Source of the DNA: JAAYJK01 sp964531295
GTDB lineage: Bacteria > Bacillota > Syntrophomonadia > Syntrophomonadales > Syntrophomonadaceae
Reading direction: 5' to 3'
NCBI GenBank assembly: GCA_964531295.1
Contig: CAZHHJ010000045.1
Span: 1 to 15,158, forward strand
Length of the DNA: 15,158 nt
A program made the translations under genes and the position numbers. Position 1 is the first letter of the stretch. Each line of letters starts with the position of its first letter. Shown here piece after piece: positions 1 through 10,100 of this stretch. The notes beneath the pieces are model-generated. The model searched no databases. It saw only the letters and a program-made list of their open reading frames with translations, and had not been told where the DNA came from.

Positions 1-51
1 CGTCCCAATGTTAAGATGAGGTTTTGTCCTTTGATACTTTTGCTTTGCCAT
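1..51 (-). CDS. tuf: Elongation factor Tu, N-terminal fragment (cut by window edge)
   Basis: The first 17 codons read MAKQKYQRTKPHLNIGT, the typical start of bacterial EF-Tu just before the first GTP-binding motif (GHVDHGKT), which lies outside the window. EF-Tu delivers aminoacyl-tRNA to the ribosomal A site. The ATG is at 51-49, with an AAAGGTGAG ribosome binding site 7 nt upstream. The gene follows fusA on the same strand, the usual last position of the str operon. The roughly 100 nt between fusA and this gene (52-151) is AT-rich and holds no terminator and no convincing promoter, so I infer co-transcription with fusA. A second tuf gene ends at the other edge of the window. Confidence 0.93.
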   Translation of the reverse strand, partial: MAKQKYQRTKPHLNIGT

Positions 52-151
52 TTTCCAACTCACCTTTCCTTTCAAATAATTCTTTATCAATTTGGTGTAA
101 ATATTTATCTTTTGGATCTTTAATATTCCATTTCACTAATTTGATGCTGTA

Positions 152-2236
152 TCACATTGACAGTCCGTATCGTTTAGCAACTATTTCTTTGCTCTTGGAG
201 GCAGGAACCTCAGCGAATTTCTTAATCTGCATGGAAAAACTAGCCCGGCCCTGGCTCGCGGATCTCAGACTGCTAGCATAACCGAAGGTCTCTGCCAACG
301 GGACTATAGCTTTGACAATCTTGCTGGCCTTATTGTCTTCAAATCCCATCACCCTTCCTCGGCGGGCATTGAGATCGGAAATTACCTCCCCCACATATTC
401 TTCTGGACAAAGTATTTCAACATCCATTATGGGTTCCAGTAGAACAACTTCAGCTTTCTGGAGAGCCTCTCTTACCGCCATGCTGGTGGCAATTTTAAAC
501 GATTGCTCGCTTGAATCCACTTCATGAAAGCCCCCGCCTAGCAAAGTGATTTCCACATCATCAACCGGATAACCAGCCAGAATGCCCCCCTGCATAGACT
601 CCATGCTTCCCGCTTCTATAGCGCCGATAAACTCGGGAGGTATGTCATCGCTTTTGGATTTATTGATAAAGCGTTTACCGCTCCCTTCTTCAAGAGGGCT
701 TAACTGAATAATTACATGGGCAAATTGCCCCCGCCCTCCTGCCTGTTTTTCAAAAACCGCTTCCGCCTCTTGCTTCTTTTTAATAGTTTCCTTGTAAGAT
801 ACCTGTGGATTGCCAACATTAGCATTCACTTTAAACTCTTTCAATAAACGGTCTATGATAATTTCCAAATGCAATTCGCCCATGCCAGATATTATGGTCT
901 GTCCGGTATCCTCATTAATTCTGGTTTTAAATGTCGGATCTTCTTCCGCCATTCTCCTCATGCTTTCGCCAATTTTATCCTGATCACTCTTGGTTTTCGG
1001 CTCAATTGCCACATCAACTACCGGATCAGGAAATCTGATTGATTCTAATATAATGGGATTTTTCTCATCACACAGTGTGTCTCCAGTTACCGTGTCTCTC
1101 AGTCCTACCCCGGCTACGATGTCTCCTGCATTTGCTTCTGCAATCTCCTCACGATGATTGGCATGCATTTTTAAAATTCTAGTGATGCGTTCCCGTTTGT
1201 TTTTTTCACTATTAAGAACACTTGACCCTACTTTCATTTTTCCAGAATACACTCTGAAATAAGTCAGTTTACCTACATGAGGATCAACAACCACCTTAAA
1301 AGCCAGTGCACACATGGCTTCCAGGGTATCAGCTTTTCTTTGAATTTCGATGCCGGTAAAAGGTTCCATGCCGATGACTGGTGGTATATCTAATGGAGAA
1401 GGCAAAAACCTAACTATGGCATCTAACAACATCTGAACTCCCTTATTCTTAAAAGATGAGCCGCATAATACCGGCACTATCTTATTGGAAATGGTTAATG
1501 TTCTTAAGGCCTGCTTTATCTCCTCAGTTGAAATGCTATGTCCTTCCAAATACTTTTCCAAAATATGGTCGTCATTTTCAGCTATTTTCTCTAGCAGTAT
1601 CCTGCGGTGCTCCATTGCTTCTTCCATTTCATCATTAGTCAAATCTCTGCTTATATAGCCAGCACCCAGTTCATCTTCATAAATGTACGCCTTAAGATCG
1701 ATTAAATCTATAACCCCGGAAAAGGAATCCTCTACACCTACAGGTAAATTTATTGGATAGGCGTCACTTCCGAGTGTTTCCCGGACCATCCTGACTACCC
1801 TCAGGTAATCAGCACCTATCCTATCCATTTTATTAACATAAGCTATCCTTGGAACACTATATCTATCTGCCTGTCTCCATACTGTTTCAGATTGTGGCTG
1901 CACTCCGGCTACTCCGCAAAATATTCCAATTGCTCCATCAAGCACTCTCAATGCCCGCTCAACCTCAACCGTGAAGTCCACATGCCCGGGCGTGTCGATT
2001 ATGTTTATAACATAATCTTCCCAGCTACAGGTAGTAGCAGCGGATGTAATGGTGATACCTCTTTCCTGTTCCTGAGTCATCCAATCCATAGTAGCAGTTC
2101 CTTTGTCTACCTCCCCCATTTTATGGACTTTCCCGGAATAAAAGAGTATCCGCTCGGTGGTGGTGGTCTTCCCGGCATCAATATGTGCCATAATACCAAT
2201 ATTTCTGATAGTAGCTAGATTTACCTTTTCAGGCAT
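152..2236 (-). CDS. fusA: Translation elongation factor G
   Basis: EF-G is the GTPase that drives translocation of tRNA and mRNA on the ribosome and, with ribosome recycling factor, helps split ribosomes after termination. The 694-residue protein has the normal family length. GTPase motifs are visible: AHIDAGKT at residues 17-24 (G1), RGITITSA at about 59-66 (switch I/G2), DTPGHVDF at 81-88 (G3) and NKMD at 135-138 (G4). The later domains are complete, ending with the conserved YVGEVISDLNARRG and GYASSLRSASQGR stretches of domains IV-V. The ATG start has a GAGGAG site 9 nt upstream and lies 24 nt after rpsG, consistent with the str operon order rpsL-rpsG-fusA-tuf. Nothing suggests a specialised paralogue or fusidic-acid resistance protein. 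Confidence 0.98.
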   Translation of the reverse strand: MPEKVNLATIRNIGIMAHIDAGKTTTTERILFYSGKVHKMGEVDKGTATMDWMTQEQERGITITSAATTCSWEDYVINIIDTPGHVDFTVEVERALRVLDGAIGIFCGVAGVQPQSETVWRQADRYSVPRIAYVNKMDRIGADYLRVVRMVRETLGSDAYPINLPVGVEDSFSGVIDLIDLKAYIYEDELGAGYISRDLTNDEMEEAMEHRRILLEKIAENDDHILEKYLEGHSISTEEIKQALRTLTISNKIVPVLCGSSFKNKGVQMLLDAIVRFLPSPLDIPPVIGMEPFTGIEIQRKADTLEAMCALAFKVVVDPHVGKLTYFRVYSGKMKVGSSVLNSEKNKRERITRILKMHANHREEIAEANAGDIVAGVGLRDTVTGDTLCDEKNPIILESIRFPDPVVDVAIEPKTKSDQDKIGESMRRMAEEDPTFKTRINEDTGQTIISGMGELHLEIIIDRLLKEFKVNANVGNPQVSYKETIKKKQEAEAVFEKQAGGRGQFAHVIIQLSPLEEGSGKRFINKSKSDDIPPEFIGAIEAGSMESMQGGILAGYPVDDVEITLLGGGFHEVDSSEQSFKIATSMAVREALQKAEVVLLEPIMDVEILCPEEYVGEVISDLNARRGRVMGFEDNKASKIVKAIVPLAETFGYASSLRSASQGRASFSMQIKKFAEVPASKSKEIVAKRYGLSM

Positions 2237-2260
2237 TTATACCGCTCCTCGCCCAGGTTC

Positions 2261-2731
2261 TTACCAGCGATAGTGTGCAAAAGCTTTGTTGGCCTCAGCC
2301 ATCTTATGGGTATCTTCTTTTTTCTTAACTGATCCGCCAGTACTATTATAAGCATCCATAAGTTCTCCGGCCAGCCGTTCTGCCATAGTCTTTTCACCGC
2401 GTTTACGAGAGTAATTAACCAGCCACCTGATAGCCAAAGTCTGTCTGCGCTCAGGTCTAACCTCGACTGGAACTTGGTAGTTGGCTCCTCCAACTCTTCT
2501 GGCTCTTACCTCCAAAATGGGAGTAATGTTTTTCATGGCTACTTCAAATACTTCCATAGGATCCTTATTTAATTTCTTTTCAACTATTTCCAGCGCACCG
2601 TAACATATCATTTCGGCCACGCTCTTTTTGCCATCCCACATGATCTGATTTACAAGCTTGGTGAATATTTTGCTGTTATATATGGGATCAGGCAGTACGT
2701 CGCGTTTTGGAACTGGTCCTTTTCTAGGCAT
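2261..2731 (-). CDS. rpsG: 30S ribosomal protein S7
   Basis: S7 is a primary assembly protein of the 30S head that binds the 3' major domain of 16S rRNA and lines the E site. The 156-residue product matches the standard bacterial length, beginning MPRKGPVPKRDVLPDP and containing the conserved RARRVGGANYQVPVEV and YSRKRGEKTMAERLAGEL segments, and ends with AFAHYRW. ATG start with a good upstream GGAGG. The gap to rpsL is only 14 nt, too short for the S7 translational operator that occupies the longer rpsL-rpsG spacer in E. coli, so autoregulation at that place is unlikely here (inference). Part of the str operon with rpsL and fusA. Confidence 0.98.
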   Translation of the reverse strand: MPRKGPVPKRDVLPDPIYNSKIFTKLVNQIMWDGKKSVAEMICYGALEIVEKKLNKDPMEVFEVAMKNITPILEVRARRVGGANYQVPVEVRPERRQTLAIRWLVNYSRKRGEKTMAERLAGELMDAYNSTGGSVKKKEDTHKMAEANKAFAHYRW

Positions 2732-2745
2732 GAAGTGCCTCCCTC

Positions 2746-3123
2746 CTATTTCTTCTTAGGTCTCTTGGTTCCGTATTTTGATCTACTTTGATTTCTATTT
2801 TGTACGCCTGCCGCATCCAGGGTTCCTCGTATAATATGATATCTTACCCCTGGTAAGTCCTTTATCCTACCCCCTCTGATCAATACCACAGAGTGCTCCT
2901 GTAGGTTATGGCCGATACCCGGAATATAAGCAGTTACTTCTATCCCATTGGTTAACCTGACCCTGGCAATTTTACGTAGGGCTGAATTAGGCTTTTTAGG
3001 AGTTGTGGTATAAACACGAGTACATACTCCTCTTTTTTGCGGACAGCTTTTCAAAGCTGGTGCTGTCGATTTCTTTATTTCTCTCTTCCTGCCTTTTCTT
3101 ACCAATTGGTTTATTGTTGGCAT
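2746..3123 (-). CDS. rpsL: 30S ribosomal protein S12
   Basis: S12 sits at the decoding centre of the 30S subunit and influences accuracy and streptomycin response. The 125-residue protein carries the invariant TTTPKKPNSALRK loop (K43) and the GGRIKDLPGVRYH loop (K88, D89). Both lysines are the streptomycin-sensitive wild-type residues, so the sequence gives no sign of rpsL-type resistance. D89 is the position that carries methylthiolation in species that have RimO. ATG start with an almost perfect GAAGGAGGTG site. It lies 25 nt after the L7Ae-like gene and is probably co-transcribed with it, rpsG and fusA. Confidence 0.98.
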   Translation of the reverse strand: MPTINQLVRKGRKREIKKSTAPALKSCPQKRGVCTRVYTTTPKKPNSALRKIARVRLTNGIEVTAYIPGIGHNLQEHSVVLIRGGRIKDLPGVRYHIIRGTLDAAGVQNRNQSRSKYGTKRPKKK

Positions 3124-3148
3124 ACCTGCACCTCCTTCCCAGGGTTTA

Positions 3149-3394
3149 TTAATTTATCAATGCTACTGCTGCAGATCCTACATCAATACCACATACATCG
3201 CCCAAACTCTCCATGCTATCGGCCAGTTGATAGTCTACTTGAAGCTGTAAACATAGTGCTTTTATAGGTTCGGTAATGTGAGGTTCGGCATCTTCAGCAA
3301 GATATACTCTTATAGCCAAGCCTTTGGTTATAGCTTTTTTGACCTGCTTAGCCCCTATCACTTTAGAACCATTACGAAGTTCTTCAAGGGACAA
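3149..3394 (-). CDS. rplGB: L7Ae/YbxF-family K-turn-binding ribosomal protein
   Basis: This 81-residue protein belongs to the bacterial L7Ae/L30e/S12e/Gadd45 group represented by Bacillus YbxF (RpL7Ae-like), which binds kink-turn RNA. Family signatures are GAKQVKKAITKG near the N-terminus, the acidic AEDAEPHITEPI segment in the middle, and the C-terminal CGIDVGSAAVAL. The start is TTG: AAAGGAGGG lies 8 nt upstream and there is no ATG or GTG alternative in range. It is the first gene after the promoter at 3468-3496 and precedes rpsL, the same arrangement as ybxF-rpsL in Bacillus. Whether it acts as a ribosomal protein or as a K-turn chaperone for riboswitch or RNase P-like RNAs cannot be told from sequence. 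Family assignment is firm; the symbol is by analogy. Confidence 0.9.
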   Translation of the reverse strand: MSLEELRNGSKVIGAKQVKKAITKGLAIRVYLAEDAEPHITEPIKALCLQLQVDYQLADSMESLGDVCGIDVGSAAVALIN

Positions 3395-3467
3395 AGTAAT
3401 TACCCTCCTTTATGCAAATAAACATGGATGCTATAATTTAGCAACGCCGATTTATACGCACTCAAAT

Positions 3468-3496
3468 ATTTTAGCACCTGACGAGTCCACAGTCAA
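3468..3496 (-). promoter_or_regulatory. Sigma-A-type promoter of the str operon
   Basis: On the minus strand TTGACT (3496-3491) is followed by a 17-nt spacer and TAAAAT (3473-3468), each one base off the sigma-A consensus. Transcription would start near 3461, giving a leader of about 65 nt before the TTG of the L7Ae-like gene. The leader contains a small hairpin TGCTA-AATTA-TAGCA. The 150-nt spacer after rpoC (3395-3544) shows no Rho-independent terminator, so the str genes may also receive read-through from rpoC. Confidence 0.78.
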
Positions 3497-3544
3497 CTAA
3501 AGAAGTGCTTTTCCCGTATAAAAACTATCTTCTTACAACCCCAT

Positions 3545-6500
3545 TCACTCTGCATATGCTTCCTCTGGTTTAACATCCTGTTCTATGGAAACTGCGTTCT
3601 CATCTATATTTATATTTCGGTAGGCCGGATAACCCGTACCTGCCGGTATCAGTTTGCCGATAATGACATTTTCTTTTAATCCTATTAAATAATCTACTTT
3701 ACCCTTTATTGCTGCCTCGGTCAATACTTTGGTGGTTTCCTGGAACGAAGCAGCTGACAAAAAGGAGTCGGTGTTCAAAGAAGCTTTAGTGATTCCTAAA
3801 AGCATGGGTGAGCAAATGGCCGGCAGGCCACCACATCCCATTATTTTAGCGTTTTCATCTTCAAAAGCAGATATATCAATGAAAGCTCCGGGCAGAAGCG
3901 ATGTGGTTCCCGAATCCTCGATTTTGACTTTTTTCAACATCTGCCTGATCATTATTTCAATATGTTTATCACTTATATCTACCCCTTGAGAACGATACAC
4001 TTTTTGTACTTCCTGCAGGATATATCTTTGCACATCCTGTAAGCCCTTGGTTTTTAATATATCATGGGGATTCAATGGGCCTTCTGATAGGGCATCACCA
4101 ATTTCCACTGAGTCTCCTTCAGCTACTTTAAGGCGCGAACCATAATGTACTATATAAGCACCCAGCACTTCTTCATCTTCACCTAATACCGAGATCTCTC
4201 GTCTTCCTTTATTCTCTCCAAATCTGACCGTACCGGTCGCTTCTGATACAACCGCCTGACCTTTAGGTTTCCGAACTTCAAATAGTTCTTCAACTCGGGG
4301 CAAGCCTCGGGTTATGTCCTCTCCTGCTACTCCGCCGGTATGGAAGGTGCGCATGGTTAACTGGGTACCGGGTTCCCCAATAGACTGTGCGGCCAGGGTA
4401 CCCACGGCCTCTCCAATTTCCACATCATATCCGGTAGCTAGATTCCTGCCGTAACATTTCCTGCACACTCCGTGCCTGGTTTTACAGGTTAATACACTGC
4501 GGATTTTTACTTTTTTAATTCCTGCTCTTTCTATTTCGTTACCTGCCTCGTCATTTATCATCTGGTTTTCTTCCACAATTATTTCCCCAGTTTCAGGGTG
4601 AACTATGGTATCTATAGAGGTCCTACCGATAATTCTTTGGTGCAGAGGTTCAATTAATTGTGAGCCCTCGGTAATTCTTTCTACCCAGATACCTTCGACT
4701 GATTCACAATCTATCTCTCTTACAATGACATCCTGTGATACATCAACCAGTCTACGGGTCAGATATCCAGAATCTGCGGTACGCAAAGCGGTATCCGCCA
4801 GACCTTTTCTGGCCCCGTGGGTAGATATGAAGTATTCCAGAACAGTTAATCCCTCGCGGAAGTTGGCTTTTATGGGCAGGTCGATAATTTTCCCCTGCGG
4901 GTCTGCCATCAATCCACGCATACCTGCCAATTGTCGAATTTGCTGGAAGTTACCTCTGGCCCCTGATGTAGCCATCATGTATACCGGGTTATCCTCAGAT
5001 AATGAGTCCCTTAGGGCATTGGTTACATCATCTGTAGCCTGATTCCAAATATCCACCACCTGTGCATGGCGCTCATCTTCGGTGATCAAACCAATCTGAA
5101 AATCTGCTTCAATTGCATCAACTACCAAGTCAGCCTCTTTAAGTATCTGCGCTTTCTCCACTGGAGGCTCAAAATCAGTAACTCCAACACTTATCCCAGC
5201 TCTAGTGCTGTACTTGTATCCAATCCTTTTCATGCCATCCAGCATTTCTGCAGTGACAGCATTGCCTTCCATTCGGTAGCAATCATAAACTATGTTTCCC
5301 AGTTTCTTTTTATCAATTACTTCATTGTAATAGTCCAGGCTATCTGGTATTACTTCATTAAATATGGTCCTTCCCACAGATGTTTCAATTAATTTTTCAA
5401 CTAATTCATTATTTACTCTGCTATTTGTTTTAACTTTTATTTTTTCATGCAGTGTTATTCGTCCTAACTCATAGGCCATTTGAGCTTCATCCGCACTGCT
5501 GAACGCATGGGGGTGCTCGATATTCCTATCGGCTTCTCCCATATATGTCAAATAGTACATACCAATGACCATATCCTGAGTAGGAGTGCATACTGGCTTG
5601 CCATCCTTGGGATTTAATATATTATTGCTCGCCAGCATAAGCAATCTGGCCTCGGTTTGTGCCTCGGCTGACAGCGGCACGTGCACTGCCATCTGGTCTC
5701 CGTCAAAGTCTGCATTGTAGGCTGTACAAACCAGGGGATGAAGTTGCAAGGCCCGCCCCTCTACCAGTACTGGTTCAAAGGCCTGTATCCCCAATCTATG
5801 CAAAGTGGGAGCACGGTTTAATAATACCGGGTGTTCTTTAATAACATCATCCAGTATATCCCAAACTTCTTCCCGCCCTCTTTCCACCATTTTCTTGGCG
5901 CTTTTTATGTTCGATGAAATACCCTTATCCACCAGCTTCTTCATAACAAAGGGTTTAAATAACTCCAGGGCCATTTCCTTAGGAAGTCCACACTGGTGCA
6001 TCTTCAGATTGGGGCCTACCACTATCACGGATCTGCCTGAATAATCAACCCTTTTACCTAATAAGTTTTGCCTGAACCGTCCCTGTTTTCCCTTCAACAT
6101 ATCGCTTAAAGACTTGAGCGGGCGATTCCCGGGGCCAGTAACTGGCCGCCCCCTTCTTCCATTATCAACCAAAGCGTCCACCGCTTCTTGCAGCATTCTC
6201 TTTTCGTTCCGGACTATGATATCAGGAGCTCCCAGGTCCAGTAGTCGCTTTAGACGATTATTTCGGTTAATTACTCTCCGGTAGAGGTCGTTCAGGTCAG
6301 AAGTGGCAAATCTACCTCCATCCAACTGTACCATAGGCCTGAGTTCTGGAGGTATTACCGGCAAAACATCCATGATCATCCACTGCGGATTATTGCCTGA
6401 TAATCTAAACGCCTCTACTACTTCCAATCTTTTGATCGCTCTGCTTTTTCTTTGTCCGGTGCTGCTGCCAATCTCTTCTTTTAAATCCGAGGCCATGGTC

Positions 6501-7054
6501 TCCAATTTCAGGCCGGAAAGCAGCATTTTGACAGCCTCGGCACCGATCCCGGCCACGAACGCATCACCGTATCTATCCCGATTCTCTCTATATTCTCTTT
6601 CATTTAAAAGCTGCTTTTGCAGCAGCGGGGTATCTCCGGTATCTATAACAATGTAATTGACGAAATAAATGACCTTTTCCAGCACCTTGGGCGACATATC
6701 CATAAGTAAGCCCATACGGCTAGGTATACCCTTCAAGTACCAGATATGGGAAACTGGAGCGGCTAACTCTATATGTCCCATTCTTTCACGTCTAACTTTA
6801 GAGGTAGTTACTTCTACACCACAACGGTCGCACACGATACCTCTATGACGTACTCTTTTGTACTTGCCGCAATGGCATTCCCAATCTTTAACCGGGCCAA
6901 AAATCTTTTCACAAAAAAGTCCTTCTTTTTCCGGCCTTAAGGTACGATAATTTATAGTCTCGGGCTTCTTTACTTCTCCACTACTCCATGAACGTATCTG
7001 CTCCGGAGAAGCCAGGGATATTTTAATTCTGTCGAAATTATTAACATCTAACAA
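3545..7054 (-). CDS. rpoC: DNA-directed RNA polymerase subunit beta prime
   Basis: Beta prime forms one side of the RNA polymerase cleft and carries the catalytic site. The chosen start, a TTG at 7054, gives MLDVNNF and 1169 residues, as in other Firmicutes; it has AAGGGAG 8 nt upstream. A further TTG six codons upstream (7072) overlaps that binding site and is rejected. Residues visible: the first zinc site C60, C62, C75, C78; the catalytic NADFDGD motif at about 447-453 with its three Mg-binding aspartates; the second zinc site C783, C857, C864, C867 with the standard spacing; and the trigger-loop region GEPGTQLTMRTFHTGG. No large insertion in the trigger loop. It lies 91 nt after rpoB without an intervening terminator, so rpoBC is one unit. 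Confidence 0.97.
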   Translation of the reverse strand: MLDVNNFDRIKISLASPEQIRSWSSGEVKKPETINYRTLRPEKEGLFCEKIFGPVKDWECHCGKYKRVRHRGIVCDRCGVEVTTSKVRRERMGHIELAAPVSHIWYLKGIPSRMGLLMDMSPKVLEKVIYFVNYIVIDTGDTPLLQKQLLNEREYRENRDRYGDAFVAGIGAEAVKMLLSGLKLETMASDLKEEIGSSTGQRKSRAIKRLEVVEAFRLSGNNPQWMIMDVLPVIPPELRPMVQLDGGRFATSDLNDLYRRVINRNNRLKRLLDLGAPDIIVRNEKRMLQEAVDALVDNGRRGRPVTGPGNRPLKSLSDMLKGKQGRFRQNLLGKRVDYSGRSVIVVGPNLKMHQCGLPKEMALELFKPFVMKKLVDKGISSNIKSAKKMVERGREEVWDILDDVIKEHPVLLNRAPTLHRLGIQAFEPVLVEGRALQLHPLVCTAYNADFDGDQMAVHVPLSAEAQTEARLLMLASNNILNPKDGKPVCTPTQDMVIGMYYLTYMGEADRNIEHPHAFSSADEAQMAYELGRITLHEKIKVKTNSRVNNELVEKLIETSVGRTIFNEVIPDSLDYYNEVIDKKKLGNIVYDCYRMEGNAVTAEMLDGMKRIGYKYSTRAGISVGVTDFEPPVEKAQILKEADLVVDAIEADFQIGLITEDERHAQVVDIWNQATDDVTNALRDSLSEDNPVYMMATSGARGNFQQIRQLAGMRGLMADPQGKIIDLPIKANFREGLTVLEYFISTHGARKGLADTALRTADSGYLTRRLVDVSQDVIVREIDCESVEGIWVERITEGSQLIEPLHQRIIGRTSIDTIVHPETGEIIVEENQMINDEAGNEIERAGIKKVKIRSVLTCKTRHGVCRKCYGRNLATGYDVEIGEAVGTLAAQSIGEPGTQLTMRTFHTGGVAGEDITRGLPRVEELFEVRKPKGQAVVSEATGTVRFGENKGRREISVLGEDEEVLGAYIVHYGSRLKVAEGDSVEIGDALSEGPLNPHDILKTKGLQDVQRYILQEVQKVYRSQGVDISDKHIEIMIRQMLKKVKIEDSGTTSLLPGAFIDISAFEDENAKIMGCGGLPAICSPMLLGITKASLNTDSFLSAASFQETTKVLTEAAIKGKVDYLIGLKENVIIGKLIPAGTGYPAYRNINIDENAVSIEQDVKPEEAYAE

Positions 7055-7145
7055 TTTATTCTCTCCCTTCAAGAAGATTGGTAATACCCCTACAGTTGTA
7101 GTATGTCAATCTAAACTGCTCTGGTCTAAACTTTCAACCCTAACG

Positions 7146-10100
7146 TCAGGAGTCTTGTGTTTCTATTTCAGCTGTTAAATCAGGATCATCATCTATTTCC
7201 AGCAGTTTCTTCTCTTCCGGTCTGTCTGGCTTCTCAATTTTTTCGTCTACATCAGGTACTATCACTAAAGCGGGTTTATTTAATTCTATACCCAACTCCT
7301 TGGCTTTTTCCTTTTCGTTGAGTTCATAATCGTTATCTTTTATCTGAATTTCCTTATCATCCGCGGATAAGATCCTGACATCTAAGGATAGGCTTTGCAG
7401 TTCCTTAATCAGTACCTTAAAACCTTCTGGGACACCAGGTTCGGGAATGTTCTCTCCCTTGACTATAGACTCATAGGTTTTCAATCTGCCTACTACGTCA
7501 TCAGATTTTACAGTAAGTATTTCCTGTAGAGTATAAGCTGCTCCATAGGCTTCCAATGCCCACACTTCCATTTCTCCAAATCTCTGGCCGCCAAACTGAG
7601 CTTTGCCGCCCAAAGGCTGTTGGGTAACCAGGGAATAGGGTCCAATGGATCTGGCATGTATCTTGTCATCAACCAGATGAGCCAGTTTAAGCATATAGAC
7701 ATAACCAACCGTTATATCCTGATCAAAACGCTCGCCAGTTCTGCCATCATAGAGCACCATTTTGCCGGTTTCAGGCAGTCCTGCTTTCTTTAAGGCCTCA
7801 AATATATCATTTTCTGAAGCACCATCAAAAACCGGAGTAGCTATTTTTAAACCCAGTTTTTTCGCTGCCCAGCCCATGTGGCATTCCAGTATTTGCCCGA
7901 TATTCATTCGCGATGGTACCCCCAGCGGATTCAATACTATTTCAACCGGAGTGCCATCTTCCAGGAAGGGCATATCTTCTTCCGGTAATATCCTGGATAT
8001 TACCCCTTTGTTACCATGCCTTCCGGCCATCTTGTCGCCTTCAGATATTTTTCTCTTCTGGGCTATATAAACCCTAACCAGCTGGTTAACACCAGGCGGT
8101 AATTCATCACCTTTTTCCCTCGAGAAACGCTTAACAGCAACCACCTTACCTGCTTCGCCATGGGGTACCCTCAAAGAAGAGTCTCTTACCTCGCGAGCTT
8201 TTTCTCCGAATATAGCCCGCAGCAATCTCTCTTCCGGGGTGAGTTCGGTCTCGCCTTTAGGCGTAACTTTTCCTACCAAAATATCATCCGGCCTGACTTC
8301 AGCTCCGATTCTGATTACACCTTGGTCATCCAGATTTTTTAGCATATCTTCAGAGACGTTGGGAATATCCCTGGTTATTTCCTCGGGACCCAGTTTGGTG
8401 TCTCTTGCTTCACACTCATATTCTTCTATATGAATAGATGTAAAAACATCATCCTTAACTAGCTTTTCAGATATAAGAATCGCATCTTCATAGTTATATC
8501 CTTCCCATGGCATAAAAGCAACCAGTACATTGCGTCCCAGGGCCAGTTCTCCAAAATCAGTGCTTGGACCATCCGCAATAATGGTGTTGGCCTCTACTCT
8601 TTCGCCTACCTGTACAATCGGCCTCTGGTTATAACATGTTCCTTGATTGGACCTGACAAATTTATGTAAATTATGTCTTTCCTTCACACCCTGGTCGGTT
8701 TGTATCACTATTCTATCTGCGCTGACGTTGCTTACTATTCCTGATTCTTTCGTAATAACTGTCGCTCCCGAGTCTTTAGCCGCCTTGTACTCCAAACCGG
8801 TACCAACAATAGGTGACTCGGTTTTAACCAGCGGTACCGCCTGCCTCTGCATATTAGCACCCATCAAGGCCCGGTTAGCATCATCGTTCTCAAGAAAAGG
8901 TATTAATGAAGTAGCTACACTGAATACCTGCTTGGGGGAAACATCCATATAATCCGCCCGGCTAACTGGTATTTCCATGATTTCTTCCCCGAACCTGGCC
9001 TCCACCCTGTCTTCAATAAAATATCCGTCTTTATCCAGGGGGGCATTGGCTTGGGCAATATGGTACTCTTCCTCTTCATCAGCGGACAGATAATCAATCA
9101 CATCCATCACCCGGCCGGCTTCTTTATCTACTTTTCTATAGGGTGTTTCAATAAACCCAAAATCATTTACTTTGCCGAAAGTAGCCAGGGACCCTATTAG
9201 TCCTATATTGGGACCTTCCGGAGTTTCTATAGGGCATATTCTGCCATAATGAGAATGGTGAACATCCCTGACCTGAAAACCCGCTCTTTCCCTGGTCAAC
9301 CCTCCTGGACCCAACGCACTGAGTTTTCTCTTATGGGTCAGTTCGGCCAGCGGGTTGGTCTGATCCATAAACTGGGAGAGCTGGGAGCTACCGAAAAACT
9401 CTTTGACTGCAGCAGTAATAGGCCTGATATTGATTAAAACCTGAGGGGTAAGGGTTTCCACATCATGGATGCTCATTCTCTCCCGTACTACCCTTTCCAT
9501 TCTAACCAAGCCAGTTCTAAACTGGTTCTGGAGAAGCTCCCCTATAGACCTTAACCTTCTGTTTCCTAAATGGTCTATAACATCGGTTTTCCCTTCCTCA
9601 TTTATTAATTTAAGCATATAGCCAATAGTTGCAGTAATATCCTCCAGGGTTAGATATCTGGTTTCCTCTGGAATGTTCAATTTCAATTTTTTATTTACTT
9701 TGTAACGTCCGACAGTGGCCATATCATAGCGACGAGGATCAAAGAACAGGTTTTTCAGCAACTGCTCAGCCGCATCTTCGGTAGCCATTTCTCCGGGCCT
9801 TAATCTTCTATAAAACTCGATCAACGCTTCCTTCTTGTTATTGGTAGTGTCCTTATCCAGAGTCCGTGCAATCGTGTCATGATTTTCATACAAATTTAAA
9901 ATATCTTCATTAGTCTCGTAACCAATAGACCTCAAGAGAACTGATACCGGTATTTTTCTGGTTTTATCGATTCTAGTGTATATTATACCTGCACTATCCA
10001 TCTCCAGTTCGAACCAGGCTCCACGGTTTGGTATTATGGTGGCTCCAAATAATTTATTTCCAGCCACATCGAAACGTTCGCTGAAATAAACTCCAGGTGA

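Noticed and set aside
52..151. Promoter for the downstream tuf gene (TTTACA with TATTTG)
   Set aside because: Both hexamers are weak and the region is generally AT-rich; co-transcription with fusA is simpler.
2221..2493. 90-residue minus-strand open frame overlapping rpsG
   Set aside because: Lies in another frame within the conserved rpsG gene and has no recognisable protein features; a shadow frame.
3497..3544. Terminator after rpoC from AAGAAG/CTTCTT pairing
   Set aside because: Only 6 A+T-rich pairs around a loop of over 20 nt and no proper U-tract; it would not terminate efficiently.
4605..5042. Plus-strand open frames of 100-145 codons opposite rpoC, rpoB, rplL and rplA (this one is 145 codons)
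   Set aside because: All are antisense shadows of strongly conserved coding sequence, with no binding sites or recognisable domains.
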